NCBI GenBank assembly: GCA_002059205.1
Contig: MVCQ01000176.1
Coordinates: 1 to 5,185 of the forward strand
Direction: 5' to 3'
DNA from: Candidatus Latescibacteria bacterium 4484_107
GTDB taxonomy: Bacteria; Latescibacterota; 4484-107
DNA: 5,185 bases
Shown: positions 1-5,150 of the stretch, one piece after another
Layout: each line of letters starts with the position of its first letter
How positions within the stretch are numbered: the stretch's first letter is position 1
Made by a program: the position numbers and the translations under genes
The notes under the pieces: model-generated
What the model saw: the letters and a program-made list of their open reading frames with translations, nothing else
Told to the model about the DNA's origin: nothing
Databases searched by the model: none

Positions 1-1414
1 GCGAGATCGCCATAAAGGACGTCTTGCGTTTGTCGTACGCCTGCTGAAGCGAGCAGAGCACGCCCACATTGGCGTAAGGCTCCGAGCCCACGAACAGGTC
101 TTCATTTGTCGCAAGAAAACCGTTGTATTCCTCAAGGGCTTTGATCATCGCCTCGTTCTGTTTGGTGAGATCCGCGTAGATGTATTTGCCATCCTCGCCC
201 CATGGCAGATTTTGATGCGGAGACCAATTGTGGATAAAGCTCGTGTGATTGGCCTGACACTCGGCCACCGCGAGCTTGGTCAGGGGAATCATCATCTCCG
301 GCGTCTTGCTCCAGGTCATGTAGCAGTCGAAGGTCACCGGCTTGCCGCGCGAGGCTGCCACCGCATATTTGAGCATGGGGGCGTTGGTGATTTTGACATC
401 CTCACTCCCATACGGGCTGGTCTCGAACATCCCCTCGATGAAAATAAAATCCGACTCCTTGATCCACTCCTCCAAAGGCCCCACGGCAAACTCGAACTGA
501 CGGTAAGGATTTCCTTCCCACAGGCAGGCATTGATGCCAAAAAAGAAATCCTCCTTTAGACTCTTGCCGTAATCCCGCATCTCTTTAATCCAATCCAGAT
601 AATTTTGCGGGCGGAAACGCCGCCATTCCATGTAAAGCGGATTCTCCAGCCGAAGATGCCGGGCTCTCGTGAACGCCACGGGATCGGCCTGCGACGGGTC
701 TTCGATCCCGAAAATTTCTTTCAGTTCCTCGGGCGAGAAACTCGTGCCCAAGTGCTCCCTGAACCGCTCCACACAGCGCGGACAGTAACAGAATTTTGGG
801 GAATTGTCAATGAAGATGCCGTCAATGCCCATTTCGATGTCGATGCGGATGCACCCTTTGATATAGTCCCTCAGATACGGGTTGTTGATGCAGCAGTCGT
901 ACTGGGTAACCAGATTGGTCGGATTGGTGTGAACCGCCCTCTGACCCGAGGAGAGCAGGCGTGTCCATTGGGCCGGATCCTCAGCAGGTTTGGGCCCGAA
1001 ATAGTCCTCATACCCCTGCCAGTGCTTGTCGTAGAATTCGAAGAACAGGGTGCGCTTCTCCTCATCTCCCGCGAAGCGTGCGCCGCCAATGTAACCCACT
1101 ACGGCAATCCCGTGCGCGTGCGCCCATTCGATCGCCCCGGTTTCTTTGAACGCCGCTTTGGTCTTTTCACAAACCGGACGGGAAGGAAGTCCGGCGTAGA
1201 AATCGAGTTTATCGTACCCTTCCGCATAACCCCCTTTACCGTCATAGTAGGCGTCTTTGTCGAAAGTGCCCCCGAAGTAGCCGGCGTGAGACAAAGTTGC
1301 TCTTGTTTTAACCATTGGATGGTTGTCGTCGAGCGCAATTCTGAAAACACGACCTGAAACCATGTAACGAAGCTTGCCATAAGGCAGCACGGCATCGGCC
1401 TTGAATGGATCCAT
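1..1414 (-). CDS. Glycoside hydrolase-like TIM-barrel protein (GH42/GHL-type), 5' part of gene, cut by window edge
   Basis: The minus strand is open from the ATG at 1414 to the left edge without a stop, giving 471 residues; the C-terminal part lies outside the window. The start is supported by a GAGAGGA ribosome binding site 5 nt upstream. No signal peptide or membrane segment is visible at the N-terminus (MDPFKADAVLPYGKLRYMVS), so a cytosolic enzyme is inferred. Around residues 196-214 the protein reads GIDGIFIDNSPKFCYCPRC, with Asp198, Asp203 and a C-x-C-x2-C cluster (209, 211, 214) followed by VERFREHL. This beta-strand-plus-cysteine arrangement is familiar from GH42-like and 'hypothetical glycosyl hydrolase' TIM barrels. 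A later strand, SDFIFIEGMFE (321-331), carries Glu327, placed where such barrels often have a catalytic acid. Near residue 449 the text NVGVLCSLQQ looks like the start of the Rossmann-like domain that follows the barrel in these families. Substrate is unknown; a role in breaking down oligosaccharides is inferred. Family level is fairly sure, exact CAZy family is not. Confidence 0.75.
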   Translation of the reverse strand, partial: MDPFKADAVLPYGKLRYMVSGRVFRIALDDNHPMVKTRATLSHAGYFGGTFDKDAYYDGKGGYAEGYDKLDFYAGLPSRPVCEKTKAAFKETGAIEWAHAHGIAVVGYIGGARFAGDEEKRTLFFEFYDKHWQGYEDYFGPKPAEDPAQWTRLLSSGQRAVHTNPTNLVTQYDCCINNPYLRDYIKGCIRIDIEMGIDGIFIDNSPKFCYCPRCVERFREHLGTSFSPEELKEIFGIEDPSQADPVAFTRARHLRLENPLYMEWRRFRPQNYLDWIKEMRDYGKSLKEDFFFGINACLWEGNPYRQFEFAVGPLEEWIKESDFIFIEGMFETSPYGSEDVKITNAPMLKYAVAASRGKPVTFDCYMTWSKTPEMMIPLTKLAVAECQANHTSFIHNWSPHQNLPWGEDGKYIYADLTKQNEAMIKALEEYNGFLATNEDLFVGSEPYANVGVLCSLQQAYDKRKTSFMAIS

Positions 1415-1419
1415 TTGGT

Positions 1420-1426
1420 TCCTCTC
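1420..1426 (-). promoter_or_regulatory. Ribosome binding site of the hydrolase gene
   Basis: On the minus strand GAGAGGA ends 5 nt before the ATG at 1414. It supports this start over the next in-frame ATG (residue 18). The purine run continues upstream as A7-GAGAGGA. Confidence 0.65.
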
Positions 1427-1441
1427 TTTTTTTGATTATGG

Positions 1442-1455
1442 GAAGCTTGCGCTTC
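1442..1455. repeat. Small hairpin abutting the large leader hairpin
   Basis: GAAGC-TTGC-GCTTC forms a 5-bp perfect stem with a 4-nt loop. It ends at the exact base where the 12-bp stem at 1456-1488 begins, so the two could stack coaxially in a transcript. It would lie in the 5' leader of the hydrolase mRNA, 28 nt before the start codon. Confidence 0.5.
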
Positions 1456-1491
1456 AACCTGCCGCAGGTTTCAAATCTGCGGCAGGTTTTT
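1456..1491 (+). terminator. 12-bp perfect hairpin plus T-tract (terminator-like on + strand; leader hairpin on - strand)
   Basis: AACCTGCCGCAG (1456-1467) and CTGCGGCAGGTT (1477-1488) pair perfectly around a 9-nt loop, and the plus strand continues the arm into TTTTT (1487-1491). This has the form of an intrinsic terminator for plus-strand transcription, but no plus-strand gene precedes it. It might block antisense reading from the hydrolase gene side. On the minus strand no T-run follows the stem, so there it would act only as a structured 5' leader about 42 nt before the hydrolase ATG. Each arm also contains a near-palindrome (CCTGC-N-GCAGG), so a dispersed repeat is an alternative reading. 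Confidence 0.45.
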
Positions 1492-1659
1492 GTCGCGGAA
1501 CTTCTATCCGGACGGATTTTTATCATGAATCGAGGCCAAATATCCCCTTTGTGGCAAGTGATGTCCATAGCTCATCTCAACCTTTTTTTTGCACGATTTC
1601 AACCTATCCCGGCGCCTCCCTTTCCGGTTTACGCAGGATGAAGCCCTGGCGGATAGACC

Positions 1660-1685
1660 GCGCGGGAATAAATTTCCCGCGCTAC
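1660..1685 (-). repeat. Left REP-like unit (GTAG + 9-bp hairpin)
   Basis: GCGCGGGAA (1660-1668) pairs with TTCCCGCGC (1674-1682) around TAAAT. On the minus strand GTAG occupies 1685-1682 and sits directly at the foot of the stem, sharing one base with it. Confidence 0.6.
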
Positions 1686-1693
1686 GGTTGAGA

Positions 1694-1711
1694 AGCCCTG
1701 TGAACAGGGCT
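1694..1711. repeat. Internal hairpin, 7-bp stem with TGAA loop
   Basis: AGCCCTG (1694-1700) and CAGGGCT (1705-1711) are perfectly complementary around a 4-nt loop. It lies inside the REPIN-like composite. It is the only hairpin of this cluster whose loop lacks TTTA/TAAA. Confidence 0.5.
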
Positions 1712-1730
1712 AAGAGACGGTCCTCTCGCG

Positions 1731-1760
1731 GGGTAAAGCCCAATTTATTGGGCTTTACCC
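1731..1760. repeat. Internal hairpin, 13-bp perfect stem with TTTA loop
   Basis: GGGTAAAGCCCAA (1731-1743) and TTGGGCTTTACCC (1748-1760) pair perfectly around TTTA. This is the longest perfect stem in the window. It lies 2 nt from the GTAG of the right REP-like unit. No T-run follows on either strand, so a terminator role is not supported. Confidence 0.65.
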
Positions 1761-1762
1761 AA

Positions 1763-1787
1763 GTAGCGGGGCGATTTATCGCCACGC
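1763..1787 (+). repeat. Right REP-like unit (GTAG + imperfect hairpin)
   Basis: GTAG (1763-1766) leads into GCG-G-GGCGA-TTTA-TCGCC-A-CGC, a stem of 5 plus 3 bp with one G/A mismatch (1769/1784). REP stems typically carry such an imperfection. Its reverse complement resembles the left unit at 1660-1685. Confidence 0.55.
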
Positions 1788-1905
1788 GGAAGGTTAGCTC
1801 CTCTCAGGCAACTCGCGCTTGACAGATCCCTATGCGAAAAAAACGTTCCGGTCGGGGTGCATTCGAAACAGCCGAAAACCTTCCCCGTCTCCCGAGGCCA
1901 AATAA

Positions 1906-1968
1906 ACCCGTAAACGGGTAACTCCGACGCGTGATGAGCCGGAGGCCAATAGAGAGACGGAGTTCCCG
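1906..1968. repeat. Overlapping, mutually exclusive hairpins
   Basis: A short hairpin ACCCG-TAAA-CGGGT (1906-1919) shares its right arm with a larger inverted repeat, CGGGTAACTCCG (1915-1926) against CGGAGTTCCCG (1958-1968), which pairs over 11 bp with one bulged T (1919). Both cannot form at once. The region also carries CCGTCTC (1885-1891) opposite GAGACGG (1954-1960). No gene lies immediately downstream on either strand, so a regulatory switch is not supported. A decayed repeat element is more likely. Confidence 0.4.
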
Positions 1969-2080
1969 CTTTGGCGATCTATAACCTGGATTATTTGCAA
2001 ATCTGTGGCTGCATGCCCAGTTTCAGGCTTTCGTTGGTTCTGGAAATTGTTTTCCCGAACCTCAGATGCCACAAGAGGGA

Positions 2081-2106
2081 GCATCGGGTTTACAAAATCC
2101 CGATGC
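2081..2106. repeat. Hairpin, 8-bp perfect stem
   Basis: GCATCGGG (2081-2088) pairs with CCCGATGC (2099-2106) around a 10-nt loop starting TTTA. Pairing of TTT with AAA inside the loop could extend the stem past one bulged T. No T-run follows. Confidence 0.5.
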
Positions 2107-2124
2107 AACAGAAAAGACAATTGT

Positions 2125-2253
2125 TGCCACGAAGAGCATCAGGGGCACTAAGGGGAAAATTCATAACCACTTAATTATAAAATAGTCTTCTTCTTCGCGT
2201 CCTTGGCGTCCTTGGGATGCGCAGTGCAAAACAAGGGCGCATCCTTCGTGGCA
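2125..2253. repeat. 129-bp element with 10-bp inverted ends and decayed 9-bp-periodic repeats
   Basis: TGCCACGAAG (2125-2134) and CTTCGTGGCA (2244-2253) are perfect inverted ends. From the left end inward three 9-base units follow in phase: GCCACGAAG, AGCATCAGG, GGCACTAAG (2126-2152). Near the right side CGTCCTTGG occurs twice in tandem (2198-2206, 2207-2215), which is the same kind of unit on the opposite strand. I recall repeats of the type CACGAAGGA as frequent in intergenic DNA of several environmental phyla, where they give rise to spurious open frames. No function is known to me. Between the repeats the sequence is AT-rich (2160-2190). Confidence 0.5.
2215..2244. repeat. Hairpin downstream of the kinase gene, 8-bp stem
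   Basis: GGATGCGC (2215-2222) and GCGCATCC (2237-2244) pair perfectly around a 14-nt loop. It lies about 60 nt past the kinase stop codon on the minus strand and could protect or end that transcript, but no T-run follows on the minus strand. A classical intrinsic terminator is therefore not supported. Confidence 0.45.
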
Positions 2254-2303
2254 TAATCTGTTTTTAGAATCTTTTGCAGGAACCGCTTCGGGATCCACCT
2301 TTT

Positions 2304-3659
2304 CTAAAATTTCAACGTAAAAACCGTCTCCACATCCGGCTCGGACCGGACGCCAATGGTTCCCCGGTGCAGCCGCATAATCTGCCGGGATATACTCAGT
2401 CCGATGCCGGAGCCGTCCCGCCTGGTGGTGAAAAAGGGGATATAGATTTTGTCCAGTGCCTCCTCGATGATTCCCGGGCCGTTGTCCGCCACCCGGATGA
2501 GGAGGTTGCCTCTCCCATCCATCCGGGCGGTCAGTTCGATCTGGATATCCGTCCGGCCCTGCGTGGCCTGAATGGCGTTCAACAGCAGATTGATCAGCAC
2601 CTGCTCGATCAATTCGGGATCCGCGGTCAGTTCCAGACTTTCCGGGTCCACGCTCGTGCGGAACCGGATGGCCCGGTCCGCCATCTGCGCCTGCATAAGC
2701 TGCCCGACGCGCTCAAAAAGTTCCGCAACGGGGAAAATCCGGAAACGGGGTCTCGGAATGCGGGTGAGATTTCGATACGCCTCCACGAAATGCAGCAGGC
2801 CTTCGCTGCGTTTCTGGATCGTCCCGAGTGCGCCTCGGATGTCCTCTATCCTTTCAGCGGGGATTTTCTCGTCCGGTTCCTGACCGACAAAAGACGCAGT
2901 GAACAGATCCTTCACGGTGGCGGTCAGGGAGGCGATGGGCGTCACCGAGTTCATGATCTCGTGCGTGAGCACCCGGATGAGATTTTGCCAGGCCTCCATC
3001 TCCTTTTCTTCCAATTCGGTCCGGATGTTCTGGATGGAGACGAGGGTCCGTTTTTGGTCCCGTAACCGAAACGCCGTGGCATAGATCGCCAACTGCAGCG
3101 ATTCGTTATGATCCTCAATTTTGACGAGCGCCCTTTCCCCCGGCTTCATCCGAAACAGCGTATCCACGAGGGGTTTGCTGAACGTTTCCAAAGAAGTGAT
3201 ATTTTTCAATTGCGGCGCGTTCAACAACCGTCTGGCTGCGGTGTTCATCAACGCCACCTCGCCATCCGATCCAAAAGAGATCAACCCGATCCCCACGTGC
3301 TGCACCACGGTTTGCAAATACCGAACCTGCTCCTCCTTCTCGGCCCGTGTCCGCCGAAACGCGTCCGTGACCTCGGAAAACGCCGCGTTCAGCGCATCGA
3401 ACGACGCGCCAAGCCCGCCGCCCGTGAACGTCTGGGAGAAATCAGAATGCCGGATGGACTGCAGGAAGCGGGTCAGATCCCGATTCGTCTTCTCCACGTA
3501 GTGGATCAGCGCATAGACCTGGTAGAGGGCGATGCTTCCCACGATCAGGGTGGTCGCGTACCAGGGCGTCCCAACGAGCAGGTGCGAAAAGAGCGTGATC
3601 GTGGCGCCGAGCACGAGTACGCGGACGATGCACTGAAGTCTGAAATTTTTACAGACCAT
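2304..3659 (-). CDS. Membrane-bound sensor histidine kinase (NtrY/NtrB-like), partner of the adjacent regulator
   Basis: The product has 451 residues. Two hydrophobic helices (about 11-29 and 34-53) are separated by only about 4 residues, so there is practically no periplasmic sensor domain. A linker and coiled stretch (about 55-115) lead to a PAS-like domain (about 115-213). The H-box LTHEIMNSVTPIASL has the phosphoaccepting His233. The HATPase_c domain shows an N-box (EQVLINLLLNAIQA, Asn357/Asn361), a G1 box (VADNGPGI, 390-397), an F-box (IPFF, 407-410) and a G2 box (GSGIGLS, 416-422). All catalytic motifs are intact. I place the start at the ATG at 3659, which overlaps the regulator's end by 11 nt. 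A longer frame from 3725 would overlap the regulator's DNA-binding helices by 77 nt and has no well-spaced ribosome site. The chosen start has only a weak AGG 10 nt upstream, consistent with translational coupling. It should phosphorylate Asp56 of the regulator; the signal is unknown. Confidence 0.93.
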   Translation of the reverse strand: MVCKNFRLQCIVRVLVLGATITLFSHLLVGTPWYATTLIVGSIALYQVYALIHYVEKTNRDLTRFLQSIRHSDFSQTFTGGGLGASFDALNAAFSEVTDAFRRTRAEKEEQVRYLQTVVQHVGIGLISFGSDGEVALMNTAARRLLNAPQLKNITSLETFSKPLVDTLFRMKPGERALVKIEDHNESLQLAIYATAFRLRDQKRTLVSIQNIRTELEEKEMEAWQNLIRVLTHEIMNSVTPIASLTATVKDLFTASFVGQEPDEKIPAERIEDIRGALGTIQKRSEGLLHFVEAYRNLTRIPRPRFRIFPVAELFERVGQLMQAQMADRAIRFRTSVDPESLELTADPELIEQVLINLLLNAIQATQGRTDIQIELTARMDGRGNLLIRVADNGPGIIEEALDKIYIPFFTTRRDGSGIGLSISRQIMRLHRGTIGVRSEPDVETVFTLKF

Positions 3660-5025
3660 ATTTTTCAAGCCTGCGATAAAGAGCCGTGCGCGTGAGCCCC
3701 AATTCCTTCGCGGCCCGACTGACATTCCCGCCGTGTTTGTCGAGCGCTTTTTGGATCACCGTTTTCTCCACTTCTTCGAGATGGTATCGTTCAAATACCA
3801 GCCCCGCTTTTTTGGCTTCCGGGGCGGCAAAGAAAAAGTCCGAAGGACCAAGCGTCCGGGAATCGTTCATAATCACCGCCCGCTCGATGGCGTGCCGCAG
3901 CTCCCGGACGTTTCCGGGCCAATGATATTTTGCTAATTTTCGCAACGCAGCGGCGTGGACGCGCTTCGGCGGCTTTTGATATTTCCTGCAATACATCCCA
4001 AGAAAATGATCCACTAACAACGGAATATCCTCGTGCCGTTCACGCAACGGAGGGAGCGGAATCTCCACGGTGTTCATTCGGTACAGGAGATCCCGACGGA
4101 AGGTCTCCTGCGCCGCCATCTCGTGGATCGGCCTGTTGGTCGCGCAAATCAGACGAATGTCCACCGGGCGCGGTTTGTTGGAACCCAGCCGGGTAACCCG
4201 GCGGTTTTCCAGCACCGCGAGCAGCTTGGCCTGAAGCGGCAGCGAAAGATTGCCGATCTCATCTAAGAACAGCGTGCCCCCCGAAGCGATCTCAAAGCGT
4301 CCGGCGCGGTCTTCCTTTGCGTCGGTGAACGCGCCTTTCACGTGGCCAAACAGTTCGCTTTCAAACAGCGTCTCCGTCAAAGCGCCCATATCCACGCTGA
4401 TAAACACCTCTCCGGCCCGCTTTGACTGGCGGTGCAACGCGCGCGCCACCAACTCCTTCCCCGTGCCGTTTTCCCCCAGGATCAACACGTTGGCGTCGGT
4501 TTTGGCGACTTTTCCGATGGCGGCGAACACCTCCTGCATGGCCGGACACACGCCGATAAAATTCTGAAAATGCTGATCCAGGTCCGCGCTCAGTTGCCTT
4601 TGCCGGGAGCGAAGATCGTTCACCTCCCTCCGGGATTGCCGCAGATGCATCGCGGCGGACAGCGTGGCTAACAGTTTTTCGTTCTGCCAGGGCTTGAGCA
4701 CGAAATCCGTGGCCCCTGCTTTGATGGCCCGAACCGCCATTTCCACGTCGCCGTATGCCGTAATCAACACCACCACCGCGGAGGGATCGCTTTCCAAAAT
4801 TCGGCCCAGCCAGTGGAAGCCCTCGTGCCCCCCGGTGGCATCCCGGCTGAAATTCATGTCCAATAGAATGACATCGTAGGTTTCGTTTTTGAGCAGTCCC
4901 GGAATGCGCTCCGGGTCTTTCTCCGTGTGCACCAGCGCTCCATGTTGCTTGAGCAGCAAACGGGCCGCAAGGAGCACGTCTTCGTCGTCGTCAACCACGA
5001 GGATCTTGCCGAATTTTTGGCTCAT
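3649..5025 (-). CDS. Sigma-54-dependent response regulator (NtrC family, REC-AAA+-Fis)
   Basis: The product has 458 residues and three domains. The receiver (about 7-120) has the acidic cluster Asp12-Asp14, the phosphoacceptor Asp56 in VILLDMN, Thr89 and Lys111 in KPW. The AAA+ domain (about 155-390) has Walker A GENGTGKE (184-191), the sigma-54 contact loop GAFTDA (231-236), Walker B TLFLDEIG (251-258), sensor I ICATNR (293-298), likely arginine fingers Arg310/Arg316 and sensor II GNVREL (371-376). The C-terminus (about 420-458) is a Fis-type helix-turn-helix (NVSRAAKELGLTRTALYRRL). Family knowledge says that phosphorylation drives oligomerisation and ATP-powered opening of sigma-54 promoters. 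The start at 5025 has AGGAG 7 nt upstream. The gene is first in an operon with the kinase. GAFTDA in place of GAFTGA is a deviation that I recall in a subgroup common in Bacteroidetes, so it is probably functional. Target genes cannot be told from the window. Confidence 0.95.
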   Translation of the reverse strand: MSQKFGKILVVDDDEDVLLAARLLLKQHGALVHTEKDPERIPGLLKNETYDVILLDMNFSRDATGGHEGFHWLGRILESDPSAVVVLITAYGDVEMAVRAIKAGATDFVLKPWQNEKLLATLSAAMHLRQSRREVNDLRSRQRQLSADLDQHFQNFIGVCPAMQEVFAAIGKVAKTDANVLILGENGTGKELVARALHRQSKRAGEVFISVDMGALTETLFESELFGHVKGAFTDAKEDRAGRFEIASGGTLFLDEIGNLSLPLQAKLLAVLENRRVTRLGSNKPRPVDIRLICATNRPIHEMAAQETFRRDLLYRMNTVEIPLPPLRERHEDIPLLVDHFLGMYCRKYQKPPKRVHAAALRKLAKYHWPGNVRELRHAIERAVIMNDSRTLGPSDFFFAAPEAKKAGLVFERYHLEEVEKTVIQKALDKHGGNVSRAAKELGLTRTALYRRLEKYGL

Positions 5026-5032
5026 GGGGAAA

Positions 5033-5037
5033 CTCCT
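5033..5037 (-). promoter_or_regulatory. Ribosome binding site of the response regulator gene
   Basis: AGGAG on the minus strand lies 7 nt before the ATG at 5025. This is a near-ideal site and fixes the start. Confidence 0.8.
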
Positions 5038-5077
5038 GGTGCAGCTTCTTGAAACCCTGCCACCGATGCCCGTCCAG

Positions 5078-5150
5078 CCGTGCGATAAACCGCACGGTTT
5101 GGTAAGGAAGGCTGGAGTCTGAGCAGCGAACCGTGACGTTTAGGTCACGG
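5078..5150. repeat. Inverted pair of related 20-bp palindromes upstream of the two-component operon
   Basis: The left palindrome CCGTGCG-ATAAAC-CGCACGG (5078-5097) and the right one CCGTGAC-GTTTAG-GTCACGG (5131-5150) are each perfect 7-bp stems, the right extendable to 8. The reverse complement of the right copy matches the left one in CCGTG, TAAAC and CACGG, with changes confined to the stem-internal bases. They are thus inverted homologues 33 nt apart. CCAGCC (5074-5079) opposite GGCTGG (5110-5115) adds a further possible stem. They may be binding sites in the regulator's promoter region or a second REP-like pair. The 160 bp from 5026 to 5185 hold no gene I can support. Confidence 0.55.

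Larger units (their letters stand above)
1658..1789. repeat. REPIN/BIME-like composite: two GTAG-palindromes in inverted orientation
   Basis: The ends are inverted copies: the left 28 bases and the reverse complement of the right 27 bases share CCGCG, a central GATAAAT/AATAAAT core and a terminal CCGCTAC/CGCTAC with only a few differences. On the minus strand the left unit reads GTAG then CGCGGGAA-ATTTA-TTCCCGCG; on the plus strand the right unit reads GTAG then CGGGGCGA-TTTA-TCGCC. A 5' GTAG/GGAG tetranucleotide followed by a palindrome, occurring as inverted pairs, is the described signature of REP elements moved by RAYT transposases (Y1/IS200-related). Here the two GTAG heads face inward and enclose two extra hairpins (1694-1711 and 1731-1760). 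No transposase is present in the window, so this would be a non-autonomous copy. Assignment is by architecture only. Confidence 0.6.
1415..2303. other. 889-bp palindrome-rich intergenic region without a credible gene
   Basis: This gap lies between the kinase stop and the hydrolase start, both on the minus strand. Open frames here are short, lack ribosome binding sites and run across perfect hairpins, so none is annotated. The stretch contains at least eight hairpins or inverted repeats (1442-1455, 1456-1488, 1660-1682, 1694-1711, 1731-1760, 1766-1787, 1906-1968, 2081-2106, 2215-2244) and two composite repeat elements (1658-1789 and 2125-2253). The parts between them (about 1492-1657, 1790-1884, 1970-2080) show nothing I can name. 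The promoter of the hydrolase gene must lie in or before this gap, but no convincing -35/-10 pair stands out. Confidence 0.8.

Noticed and set aside
605..1357. 250-codon plus-strand open frame
   Set aside because: It lies antisense to the hydrolase gene, whose frame is continuous and carries recognisable barrel motifs. The plus-strand product lacks family features.
1648..1661. GG-N10-GC match on the plus strand (sigma-54-like)
   Set aside because: There is no plus-strand gene downstream, the -12 part does not resemble TTGC, and the match falls at the edge of a palindrome.
1830..2120. 96-codon minus-strand open frame in the intergenic gap, starting with TTG
   Set aside because: It has no recognisable ribosome binding site, runs through the hairpins at 1906-1968 and 2081-2106, and its product shows no domain I recognise. 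It is more likely repeat DNA that happens to be open.
1415..2303. CRISPR array, tRNA or attachment site in the repeat-rich gap
   Set aside because: Repeats are not regularly spaced identical units with unique spacers, no cloverleaf with a CCA end was found, and no integrase or flanking duplication was seen.
2261..2303. Intrinsic terminator directly after the kinase stop
   Set aside because: The sequence allows only a short mismatched stem around CGAAGC, and no T-run follows on the minus strand.
2274..3065. 263-codon plus-strand open frame
   Set aside because: It is the antisense shadow of the kinase catalytic domain, where all histidine kinase motifs are intact on the minus strand.
3660..3725. 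Longer kinase start at 3725
   Set aside because: It would overlap the regulator's helix-turn-helix codons by 77 nt and adds 22 non-hydrophobic residues. The ATG at 3659 gives the typical short stop/start overlap of coupled genes.
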